Shown in pieces: positions 37,356 through 46,535 of a stretch of 64,000 nt of DNA. A program made the position numbers and the translations under genes. Each line of letters starts with the position of its first letter. Position 1 is the stretch's first letter. Origin of the DNA: Chitinophaga silvatica (lineage in GTDB: Bacteria > Bacteroidota > Bacteroidia > Chitinophagales > Chitinophagaceae). The notes below the pieces were generated by a model. That model saw only the letters and a list, made by a program, of their open reading frames with translations. It had not been told where the DNA came from and searched no databases. The stretch is from the NCBI RefSeq assembly GCF_003419895.1, contig NZ_QPMM01000010.1, positions 372,001-436,000 of the forward strand, written 5' to 3'.

Positions 37356-37655
37356 AATTTAAAAATCTTTTATACAAAAAAGGATAAAATTAGTTTATAG
37401 TAGCCTAATCGTTTCTAATGATTTTCAGTAGCCCATTATTTCAAACTGCGGTACTCTTTACATTTCTTTCTTAATACTATGAGTGAAAAAATTTCTAATA
37501 TTAAACTAATCTCGCTTTTACAGTTTGAATAATAACTCAAATTTATAACTAGATGGTGCTATAGGCATTCAGTCGATGAAAAAGATTACTATAAACTAAA
37601 CAAAGTTTTTAAATCAATTTGAAAACATCAAAGTATTGATTTTAGCATATTTTGA

Positions 37656-37830
37656 TGGACACTAAGTTAAGTTTGAAAATCTTCAGTATTTATGCCAAAG
37701 AGGAAGACGTACAACATATAATCAAAGAAAGAAGTCTTACGTCTGGTAGCAGAATCCGGAGTAACGTAGGTGGTTCATGACTATGGTATTCATCCAAATA
37801 TTTTTTAAAAGGAAACATCAATCTGAGGGA
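37656..37830 (+). pseudogene. IS3-type left end and OrfA remnant
   Basis: It starts with TGGACACTAAGTTAAGTTTG. The translation then gives MPKRKTYNI, a stop, and SKKEVLRLVAESGVT with another stop before VVHDYGIHPN, which is IS3 OrfA with several stops. The longer frame at 37777-37965 continues through this dead sequence and is not a gene. Confidence 0.7.
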
Positions 37831-38068
37831 ATCACTGTTAAAAATTGCGTTGGTTTATTGTGTGTTCAAACAAACTTAAGGATTAGAGTTAAAAAGACGA
37901 CCCTTTGGAGATTTTGGTTGATCAAATTATATCCTTACTTGATGAATTTAGTTATGAAAATTTAAGTTTGACGAGGTTTTATTATTTCTATGTAATCAGC
38001 TGCGACCATTTATAATTGGTGTAAACTCTATTTAAATAAGAAATCGGTTAATAATAATTGTCTCAATT

Positions 38069-39383
38069 GAAACTATCTCATAAACTGTGTAAATCATAAA
38101 ATCGGGGATTGTCTCCGATTTTTAACTTTAAAGGATATACAGTTTTATGAAGACAGAAGAATTTTTATCAGATGACTTTCTGAAGCAGTTTAAAACAGCC
38201 GATCAGCTAAACGACTTTCTTGCCCAGATTCAGAAGCGAGGCATAGAAAAGATGCTGAAGGGCGAGCTGGATAGCCATTTGGGCTATGACAAGCATGGTG
38301 CCAATAGCCGCAATGGCTACCGTAGAAGAAAATTAAGACCAGCTATGGTGAATCAGAGATAAAAGTTTCCAGAGATCGTGATGCCAGTTTCAATCCTATG
38401 ATCGTTCCTAAACGTGAAGGGATCGCTCAGGGCATAGAAGAGGTAATTGTGTCTTTTTATGCCAAGGGAATGAGTGTGTCCGACATCGAAGATCAAATAA
38501 GAGAAGTTTACAAATTTAATGTTTCCACTGCAACGATCAGTCGCATCACCAACCGGGTGGCAGAAGATATTGTGGCCTGGCAAAATCGGCCATTAGAACC
38601 TGTTTATCTCATAGTCTGGATGAATGGTATTGTGTTTAAGGTACGGGAGAATAGCAAAGTAGTGAATAAAACCGTTTATATCGCTGTGGGGCTAAAGCAA
38701 GATGGCCTCAAGGAGGTTCTGGGGATGTGGCTGAGCAAAAATGAATCTGCTGCTTATTGGATGACTGTACTTACTGATCTAAAGGCGCGTGGTCTGGAAG
38801 ATATTCTAATAACGGCCACCAATAACCTTAATGGCTTTACACAGACCATCAAATCTGTGTTCCCACAGTCTGCCACTCAGGTTTGTGTCATACATCAGAT
38901 ACGTAACAGTTGCCGCTATGTGGTCTGGAAAGATAAAAAAGAGTTTACCACCGATATGAAGGATGTTTACGCAGCTCCAACCAGACAAGCTGCCATGGGT
39001 GCTCTTGATGCCCTGGATGTTAAATGGAGTGCCAAGTATGCATATACCATCAGAAGCTGGCGCGAAAACTGGGAGGAACTCACTGTCTTTTTTGACTTCC
39101 CACTGGAGATCAGGCAGTTCAACTACACAACTAATCTCATCGAAAACCTGAACGGGAAAATCAGAAAGTATACTAAAAACAAGCTGTCTTTCCCAAATGA
39201 TGACGCAGTGTTGAAATCTGTGTATCTGGCTTTACGGGAAGTTTCAAAAAAATGGACCATGCCCATTAGAAACTGGGGCATGATCCTTAATCAGTTCTTA
39301 ACTATATTTGATAAAAGGGTGAGAATATAATTATCAATTTGACTCCCCGGTTTTAAAGTTTACACACTTAGTGAGACAGTTTC
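38069..39383 (+). mobile_element. IS256-family insertion sequence, decayed, nested in IS3 remains
   Basis: Terminal inverted repeats of about 39 bp: the left starts GAAACTATCTCATAAACTGT (38069), and the right, reversed, starts GAAACTGTCTCACTAAGTGT (39383). The inner ends TAAAATCGGGGA and TAAAACCGGGGA match. It encloses the broken transposase at 38147-39330. To its left is an IS3 OrfA remnant and to its right an IS3 OrfB C-terminus in the same orientation, so it probably inserted into an IS3 copy. No clear target duplication is visible. Confidence 0.8.
38147..39330 (+). pseudogene. IS256-type transposase, frameshifted and with both visible catalytic Asp changed to Asn
   Basis: The first frame (38147-38362) gives MKTEEFLSDDFLKQF to RNGYRRRKL. 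A +1 shift near 38330 then moves the reading to the second frame, where the usual SYGESEIKVSRDRDASF is found. That frame is open to 39330. The region that normally reads YxWMDGIVFKV is IVWMNGIVFKV, and ITATDNLNGF is ITATNNLNGF. Two conserved acidic residues of the DDE triad are thus Asn, both through G-to-A changes. The last region (NLIENLNGKIRKYTKNK) is preserved. The element is catalytically dead. Confidence 0.88.
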
Positions 39384-39403
39384 TTTCGGGAGGAGGTTTT
39401 GGA

Positions 39404-39606
39404 TGTCTTTTGCTTTTCTTAGATTAAGAAAGCCCCAGTTATTAACTAACGCATGGATTGGGATAATTAATAATCACAGAGCACATCAATTATTGGTATA
39501 TAAATCTCCCATGGATTTTCTCCTCGGGAACCATAAACAATTTATTTTCCAACCGGTAATAAAGATGATAGATTTGAATAGCCCCCTGATAACCGTTACC
39601 ATTTAA
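39404..39606 (+). pseudogene. C-terminal end of an IS3-type OrfB
   Basis: The frame includes TNAWIGIINNHRAHQLLVYK then SPMDFLL, the usual last part of IS3 OrfB (YNxxRxHQxLxYxSPxxF). It is the likely far end of the IS3 copy whose start is at 37656. Confidence 0.6.
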
Positions 39607-39639
39607 AAAAAGTTTTCACATGGAATATACTATTTATTA

Positions 39640-40100
39640 TGGTAATCAAACATCTACGATGGGCTTTTTCCATCGATTTTTACATACTTTTCTCGTAAAA
39701 TAAGAACTGTTACTACACTTGAATACTCAACATAATACCGCAGTTTTATGTGCTCCTACAGTATCGCAATCACTGTGTAAATTTCCTAGAGCGATTTAGA
39801 AAGATATCCACCGCTTTTTTCATTTTTTCAATTTTTCTTTTAAACGTATGCTTTCATTTTGATGTTCAGACAACTCTGGAACTGTAAAGTTACCTTCTCG
39901 GGGAAGGTTCCACCCTTTTGTTTCTTTAATTGATGCTTCCTCATATATAACATATTAAGATATATACCCAATTTATGTGATATCTGCGTTACCTCCATTC
40001 TGTTGCTAAGCGTATAGCTTCTTCTTTAAATTCTTTGTTGTAAGTCATTCATAATGATAAATGTATTATATTAAGATTTTAAAACTTAACTTAATGTCCA
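39640..40100 (-). pseudogene. Second IS3-type remnant, opposite orientation
   Basis: Its end at 40081-40100 reads, reversed, TGGACATTAAGTTAAGTTTT. Minus-strand translation gives MTYNKEFKEEAIRLATEWR, then stops. Further pieces with KRKIEKMKKAVDIFLNRSRK and LRYYVEYSSVV follow in broken frames. The 39331-40235 gap has no other gene. Confidence 0.65.
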
Positions 40101-40235
40101 TCATCTAGACTAGATTAAGGCCACATTAGCTATTATTAGCAACCTAAGAAGGTTAATTATGATACCCCCTTCTTAAGTACTAAGAATACAACAATAAATC
40201 ATTTTAACCTGTTGGAACATCCACATATTTCCTCA

Positions 40236-42821
40236 TTATGGAATACGATTAAATGAATCTAAACCATATCCATTTCCTATTTTATCAGACCCTAGCAAGT
40301 CAGGTACTGTCATCCACTCGGGAGGTAGAGCGCCCTTTAAATAATAATCAAAGAATTGCTTCATTCTAATTGCAAAATCATGATTTGCACTACCAGATAA
40401 AGTATGATATTGATTTGCATACTCAAGCATCCAAATTCGCTTATTTAACCTCTTTCCTGCTAGAAAAAGTTCAACAGCGTTATTAAACGGAACTGTTGGA
40501 TCTTGTGTCGTATGCATCAAAAGCAATGGGGTAGTTAATTTATTTGCACTAAACACCGCTGAGTTTTCAATATATAGATTAGGATTCTCCCATAACGTAC
40601 TACCAATTTGGTAAGCCCCCCCTTCAAATTGAGGTTGCTTTATATCTCCATCATTGATACTATTATAACCACTTACCATATCACTTAAGCCAGACGCCGA
40701 ACAGGCAGCTGCAAATATGTTTGTGTGAGTCACAATATAATTTGTTGTAAAACCACTAAAGCTACATCCCTGAACTCCCATTCTATTCTTATCAACATAT
40801 TCTTTCTTTGATAAAAACTCAGCAGCTGAAGTCACCGCATCCATTGCATTCTTTCCAGTCTCTCCTTTACTAAAATAAATATCAGGCGTAAAGACAAGAT
40901 ATCCACTGCTTGCATAACCAGGTATATCAATTGTACATCCAGGGCACTCTTTAGGAATTATGAAAGAGTTCAAGTTGTCAGACGATTTTCTATAATAGTA
41001 AAAAATGACTGGATACTTCCTTGTTGAATCAAAATTCCCTGGTTTATACAATATACCCTGCAGTTTATTACCTTCTTTCGTTGTCCAATTAATCAATTCA
41101 TTTGTCGGCCAATTAAACTTTCTTTCTGGATAATTTTCGGTCACTTGTGTAAAAGATTTAAAATCTTTAGTAACATAAAAATTTAGGGAACTTTGCGAAG
41201 TCGATTTTCCTACCAAGTAAATATCTGCCTTTTTTGCCTTAGTCGGCAAAATCCATGAACTTGACACAACACTTCCATAACCTGCTGGAGTAAAAGGTAT
41301 ATAATACATTGCTTTATCCATTGTTAATAAAACTGGCTCATCCTTAGAATTGTAATTTCTTTTATAGTAAAATCCATTTTCTTTACTAATACAATTAAAT
41401 GCTGAAAATAAAATAGGCTGATTTGCTTTAAGAATAGTTTTTTCAGGTATAAAAGTTTGGTTAAAAAAAATCGGGGTAAATTTAATCTTATTCTTTCTTC
41501 CAATCCCATTAGTAATATTTAAAGGTAAATATTCATTTAAGACACTTACTTTCCATAGATCAAACTCATCCTGAATAAAAGCACTTCTCTTATCATCAGC
41601 CCATCCAACTACGCGTGGATAAAGTCCAAAAACATCATAGTCATTATTTTCTGCTCTTCCCCAATTATTATTCGCCGTAGCAGTAATATTTCTTGAAATA
41701 CCTGTAGCAACTTCATATGAGAAAAAATTTCCATTGTCATTATAAATAAAGAATTCTTTATCTGGGGAAGGATAAGAAACCCTAAACAAAGAATCTAGAT
41801 ACTTATTCGGAGTGACTAATGATTCTTCATGATATGGTGAAAAATTATTTTCCTTAATTGAATAATAATAGAATCGTGATTTTTCAACTTCTTTTGATTT
41901 AATTGGTAATATTCCATCTTTATAACTCCATATTGTCAACTTAAACATATCGAGATCTTTCTTCTTTGGTTCAATTTTTAGAGGTTTTATATTCACTAAT
42001 AAAGAATCGGAATTTAAGGTGAATTGGAAAATATCAGTAACCGATGAATCATGTAGATTAAAGGTACTACTTTTTATTACCCTTGGCATTAAAGTTCTTA
42101 ATGGAATAACACAAATATTATTTACTTCTTCTGAGTCCTTAAGTATACAAGCGACATTATATTCCCTAATATCAAAAACAAGTGGAGAAATGTCTTTAGA
42201 TCTAATTAGTTCTTTTGCATTCACCTTACCTCTTTCAATATACTTAACGGAAACAATTTGTTCAACTGAATCTAATCTCACTTTGACTATTACATTCATA
42301 TTTTTTGGTAAATAATAATACTCCAAAACTTTACCAATATTTATTATCTTATTATTTATATTTTTTTCCAAATCAAGTTGACAAATATCCATAGGATTAG
42401 ATGACAACTGATACATAATAATATTTTTATTTTCAACATCAGGAATATTATATGAGTTAACAATTAATGATTCATTTCTATCTGTTCCCAACCAAAAAAA
42501 ATTCAAAGTATCGTTTACTACATTCAACAAACATTTATCATCATTCAAGAAAAAAACATCTCCGTTCTTGAATTCCTTATGCCAATTACTATTAATAGAC
42601 TTAACAACTATAATCTTGTCTTTCGATTCTACTTTTTGAACTTCGTACTTTAAATACTCTCCATTATTTGTCAAATAAGGATTCTGAAGCGCTGTCCACA
42701 ACATATAATCTTCACGATTAATATTATTGCTCTGAGCCTTTGCTATTCCACAAAAGCAGATATAATCAAAAAGAAAAAATATTAAAGTAGTTCTAATAGA
42801 TAAAAATAGATAACTCGTCAT
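40236..42821 (-). CDS. S9 family serine peptidase, island paralogue, secreted
   Basis: 861 aa. It has an N-terminal hydrophobic signal (SIRTTLIFFLFDYICFCGIA, then KAQS) and a propeller-like middle. The catalytic domain has GVQGCSFSGFTTNYIVTHT (Ser near 687), TTQDPTVPFNNA (Asp near 774) and NQYHTLSG (His near 805). It is close to the peptidase at 2145-4775 over the whole length, and the two share the GCSFSG elbow and motifs such as YNSIN and SKGETGKNAMDAVTSAAE-like segments. It is much more AT-rich than that paralogue, so it may have been acquired or drifted inside the island. The substrate is unknown. Island peptides are one possibility. Confidence 0.87.
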   Translation of the reverse strand: MTSYLFLSIRTTLIFFLFDYICFCGIAKAQSNNINREDYMLWTALQNPYLTNNGEYLKYEVQKVESKDKIIVVKSINSNWHKEFKNGDVFFLNDDKCLLNVVNDTLNFFWLGTDRNESLIVNSYNIPDVENKNIIMYQLSSNPMDICQLDLEKNINNKIINIGKVLEYYYLPKNMNVIVKVRLDSVEQIVSVKYIERGKVNAKELIRSKDISPLVFDIREYNVACILKDSEEVNNICVIPLRTLMPRVIKSSTFNLHDSSVTDIFQFTLNSDSLLVNIKPLKIEPKKKDLDMFKLTIWSYKDGILPIKSKEVEKSRFYYYSIKENNFSPYHEESLVTPNKYLDSLFRVSYPSPDKEFFIYNDNGNFFSYEVATGISRNITATANNNWGRAENNDYDVFGLYPRVVGWADDKRSAFIQDEFDLWKVSVLNEYLPLNITNGIGRKNKIKFTPIFFNQTFIPEKTILKANQPILFSAFNCISKENGFYYKRNYNSKDEPVLLTMDKAMYYIPFTPAGYGSVVSSSWILPTKAKKADIYLVGKSTSQSSLNFYVTKDFKSFTQVTENYPERKFNWPTNELINWTTKEGNKLQGILYKPGNFDSTRKYPVIFYYYRKSSDNLNSFIIPKECPGCTIDIPGYASSGYLVFTPDIYFSKGETGKNAMDAVTSAAEFLSKKEYVDKNRMGVQGCSFSGFTTNYIVTHTNIFAAACSASGLSDMVSGYNSINDGDIKQPQFEGGAYQIGSTLWENPNLYIENSAVFSANKLTTPLLLMHTTQDPTVPFNNAVELFLAGKRLNKRIWMLEYANQYHTLSGSANHDFAIRMKQFFDYYLKGALPPEWMTVPDLLGSDKIGNGYGLDSFNRIP

Positions 42822-43009
42822 GTCTATAGAAATTGAGGTTTAATAATACATTATTAATGTAATACACATTAATAAGACAAGTAGTACTAAAAATTAGTAG
42901 GACTAGTTACAATAAATAAATACTAATATTCAAAACGATTCTATAAAAAAGAGAATACACACTCTATTTAGAAACTAAACTATTTTTGGTCACCTATTCA
43001 TTTTTTTGA

Positions 43010-43850
43010 GCAAAGCTCACAGGAAAAGGGATCCCAATGATTTATTTGGTCTTTCATCATCATTATCCAAACACTAGGACTTACACATTTCCTAAACCTC
43101 TGACAGGCCATGGAAAATGTAGGCAGCTAATATTCCTCCTCTTATTGTGCCATTTTTTCCTTCTATGTATGCATTTTGCATAGACCTACCAGGTTGTATA
43201 TACTGTAATGTTATTTTGTTATCATCATACCATTGCTGCAATCCATGACTAATAAATTCTGGGCACTGTTAACTCTTATATTGGATGGTTACCGTACCTT
43301 GTTAAAACCCTTATTTACTATTAATGCATGGTAATGAGGCATCAACTTCAATTGCAAGTGATTAGGCGGTTAAAATCGTCTATTATATATAATAAATGGA
43401 ACTTTTACTATCTGATAACGCATCGTTCATAAAATCAATACTTCCAGACCCGATTAGCTTTATCAGACACTATTAAAGGATATTTTACTCTTTCTATTTG
43501 TTCAAAATATTCATATCAATTTACACATCTTACGATTAATAGGCTGCTCCTCTGGAGTTAGATACGATCAGCCTCCCATTTCTTCTGGGCTTAAAGCTTT
43601 TAATCTATTAGATTTTCAATTCCCGATTCTCTAAACTCGTTCCTACAAATATCTTTTTTAGCTCTGCATTCGCAATTCTAAATCCTGCATCTTGCCAACT
43701 TCGCTGGTTCCAATGCCACCATATTGCGCTTTATAGTTATAAAATGTTGCTTCGCCAATACCAAATTCACAGCTAATTTCTTTTACAGATATTCAACTTT
43801 ATTGCTTCTAAAGTAAACCAACAATTTGGGCTCCAGAAAATTCCTTTCTC
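43010..43850 (-). pseudogene. Decayed IS3-type element (OrfA and OrfB pieces)
   Basis: Minus-strand translation shows an OrfA HTH (KEISCEFGIGEATFYNYKAQ then YGGIGTSEV) at about 43650-43800. OrfB integrase-core pieces PEFISHGLQQWYDDNKITLQ and YIQPGRSMQNAYIEGKNGTI lie at about 43130-43260. Many stops and deletions separate them. It occupies most of the 42822-44083 gap, where I see no other gene. Confidence 0.75.
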
Positions 43851-44083
43851 CCATTTCTTAAAATTTAAAGATACTCATCACTTGAGTTCCTCTAAACTTA
43901 ATCGTCGAATTATTGGCAGATTAAAATTGTACTTTAAATCGAATTTAAAACTTTCGATTTATCAAAATATTGCAACAGCATTTCATAAAAGCTAAAATTA
44001 AATGATTAATATAAGACTTACTTCTTGTAGCGGCTTTCAGCATTTACATTGATAGGAATTCACATATCTTGTTGACAACAATT

Positions 44084-44620
44084 CTATTCTACAGCAGATA
44101 AAATTTCTTTATAATTTACCCCACCCAAAAATGCCTTAATAAGTTTTCTATCCTTATCAAATATGAGCATACTCGGTACTCCTGTAATGTTATAATAGGA
44201 CAATAAATAATTTTTATCATCAACTCCAATGAAAATATTCTTCATATTCTTCAATTGAAAGTCGTCATATGTTTTATGCATTTGATAAAAAGGGAAGGGT
44301 GTTATTAAACAAAACTTCACTTCCATCAACTCAGACTGGTGGACAAGAATTTCCTTTATCTGATCGTGACAATGTGGACAATATGGATCAAATAGTAATA
44401 TCACAGTCGCTGCATTACCAAATAAATCAGAAGATCTAACTCTAACACTATCAATATTTAGCACCTCGATCCTTGGCATTGGAGTTTTGATAAATTTTGC
44501 TAAGTATGATGTACTGATTCCATTTTCTAGTTTAGATGTATAATAATACCTCCCAAACCATCCAAATACCGCGGAAGAAATCAAAATACCAACCCAAACT
44601 AATATAATTTTGTATCGCAT
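44084..44620 (-). CDS. Membrane-anchored thioredoxin-fold protein with CPHC motif
   Basis: 178 aa from the ATG at 44620. The longer frame needs a TTG start. One N-terminal membrane anchor (IILVWVGILISSAVFGWFG) places the rest in the periplasm. The thioredoxin fold is seen in VILLFDPYCPHCHDQIKEIL (CPHC active site near residue 92) and in the cis-Pro region NITGVPSMLIFDKDRKL. CPHC is the DsbA-like redox motif, while the TlpA-like overall layout suggests a reductase or oxidase for secreted proteins. It is 19 bp downstream of the GT-C-like gene, so they are co-transcribed. It could act on disulfides of secreted island proteins, which is only a guess. Confidence 0.82.
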   Translation of the reverse strand: MRYKIILVWVGILISSAVFGWFGRYYYTSKLENGISTSYLAKFIKTPMPRIEVLNIDSVRVRSSDLFGNAATVILLFDPYCPHCHDQIKEILVHQSELMEVKFCLITPFPFYQMHKTYDDFQLKNMKNIFIGVDDKNYLLSYYNITGVPSMLIFDKDRKLIKAFLGGVNYKEILSAVE

Positions 44621-44639
44621 AAACAATGTATTAATTGTT

Positions 44640-46163
44640 TCACTCTAATTCGATTAATGATATATTATCTACTTCAGGTTTGCTATAAAATGCCATTCGT
44701 ACCAAATAATCTGTCAGTACTAAAGCCAAGGAAAAATCAAGTATAATTGGAAATAACTGAAACCTAAGTGCTATAGACGATGCAAAAATGCTAAAAGCCA
44801 TATTAACTGCCCAAATTAGAATTATAAGTAGTACAAAACTTTTCGAGTCCTTAAATCTTCTGTAGATTCCTAATAGAAAATAGGAAGCTATATTAAGTAA
44901 TAACATAACATTCATACTAGCTACTATCAAAGAATAAAACCTTAAAAATGAAAAATCAGGTCTCTTTATCCTATTATGTACAAGAGGGTCTTTATAATCA
45001 AACCAATCTTTAGCCACTATACTAATCGAGTCTTTTCCTCCATTATATTCCGCTAAAAATTCAAGTGGAGGATTATAATACTTCAGACTGTTTGGTAGAA
45101 TGTAATAGATAAAAAATTCTTTTGGGTACGCCTTTATTAATACACTTCCATAATCTTTCATCATTGGTGCTACAAAAGCCCATTTTTGCAAAGGTTTTGA
45201 TGTTGAATCATCCTTAAATATTTTATTCATATATAAATTAAGTGGAGAACTGGGATCCCACATATAAACAGTTGAAGCTTTTAACGTTTCAACTGGATAC
45301 TTTTTTACATCCCTAGTTGTATCAAAATATTCTCTGACTATCTTATCAATCTTTTTATACCTTATAGGTAACTTTTTTAAATCGGAGCTATCAACATATC
45401 TATACGCATATAAAGCATTATTCGCTAACTGCCATCCACTGAAAGGTGAAAATTGGTTTACTCCTGTGATCTTCTCAAACCCCTTACTAGTATATTTAAT
45501 ATAACAAAAAATAAACAAGCAGCTAATTCCTAAACCAATAAGTCTGCTTATAATATTCTTTCGACTAATTATTATTGAAAATAGGGTTACTAATGGATAA
45601 TACAAAGCATTATATCTGATCATAAATAAGAAAGCCAAAAGCAAAATATTTATAGTCAATAGTTTAAATGAGGTAACTCTCATTAGCCATAAAACCTGTG
45701 TAAACCAAATTAAACTAAAAGACAAAAAAAAGGTATCAGTTGAAATATAATTTGATAAGAATAAATTAATTGGATTACAAACTACAAAAATCAGTAAAAT
45801 AATTTTAGCAACCCTAGCAAGATTAAATAAACAGAATATGGAGAATACAAAATACAATGTACTAAATTGTAATAATAAGAACTGAATGGTAACTAATAAG
45901 TAATCAGATTTTGAAAACACACTAAAAAAACGTAAAAACATTGGGTACCCAATTGGATAAGTCTCAACTTCTACATTGTTTCTCGCCATAGCAATATAAA
46001 CAAATGAATCACCATGAATAAAATTAGGGAAGCTGAAAAAATATTTAAAAACAACAAATCCAACAATCGAAACCAACGTTGTAACTGCGAAATAGTTTCT
46101 ACTTTCTCTCGTTTGGAAAAATATCTTCTTAATACTAAATGAATTACTATTTTTTAGTTCCAT
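44640..46163 (-). CDS. Polytopic GT-C-like membrane protein
   Basis: 507 aa with around 11-12 hydrophobic segments. The first periplasmic loop has an acidic pair region (FPNFIHGDSFVYIAMARNN), as seen in GT-C glycosyltransferases such as GT39/PMT or ArnT relatives, where an Asp in the first loop is catalytic. A large soluble loop lies at about 245-380 and final membrane helices follow. It may transfer a lipid-linked sugar in the periplasm, but no specific family is certain. It is the first gene of a two-gene operon with the CPHC thioredoxin-fold protein. AT-rich like its island neighbours. Confidence 0.6.
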   Translation of the reverse strand: MELKNSNSFSIKKIFFQTRESRNYFAVTTLVSIVGFVVFKYFFSFPNFIHGDSFVYIAMARNNVEVETYPIGYPMFLRFFSVFSKSDYLLVTIQFLLLQFSTLYFVFSIFCLFNLARVAKIILLIFVVCNPINLFLSNYISTDTFFLSFSLIWFTQVLWLMRVTSFKLLTINILLLAFLFMIRYNALYYPLVTLFSIIISRKNIISRLIGLGISCLFIFCYIKYTSKGFEKITGVNQFSPFSGWQLANNALYAYRYVDSSDLKKLPIRYKKIDKIVREYFDTTRDVKKYPVETLKASTVYMWDPSSPLNLYMNKIFKDDSTSKPLQKWAFVAPMMKDYGSVLIKAYPKEFFIYYILPNSLKYYNPPLEFLAEYNGGKDSISIVAKDWFDYKDPLVHNRIKRPDFSFLRFYSLIVASMNVMLLLNIASYFLLGIYRRFKDSKSFVLLIILIWAVNMAFSIFASSIALRFQLFPIILDFSLALVLTDYLVRMAFYSKPEVDNISLIELE

Positions 46164-46535
46164 ACCTTAATCATATTTATAAAAACAGGGCTTTATTGAA
46201 ATAGGCTTAACTAATAAATTTCTATATAGAACATCGTTTGGCTAAACCAGGAGAAACTCATATACATTATTATCATTTAAACAATGTTATAAAGGATTAT
46301 ACTATAACCAATCAAATATAAATTGATTTACTGCAATCAATATTCAGCACAATAAATCAATGCTCCAATATTTTAGGAGTAATTTCATTTATTGACAAAT
46401 TCTTAATTCTTACCCTTAGTCTAAATCATTCAATATATATGTATTTATATATATAAATAAATATTATTGGTACCTTTTATGATTCTTTAATGTATTTCAT
46501 TTTAAAAGAGTCTTTCAATTCGAAAATTTATTACT
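46164..46535. other. Divergent promoter region, very AT-rich
   Basis: The 372 bp between the divergent GT-C-like and SusC operons hold no gene. Near 46434-46470 there is a run of TATATA-type palindromes. Promoters for both directions must lie here but cannot be fixed. Confidence 0.4.

Noticed and set aside
37777..37965. 62-codon plus-strand frame
   Set aside because: It runs through a decayed IS3 OrfA read in a different frame and has no sensible protein features.
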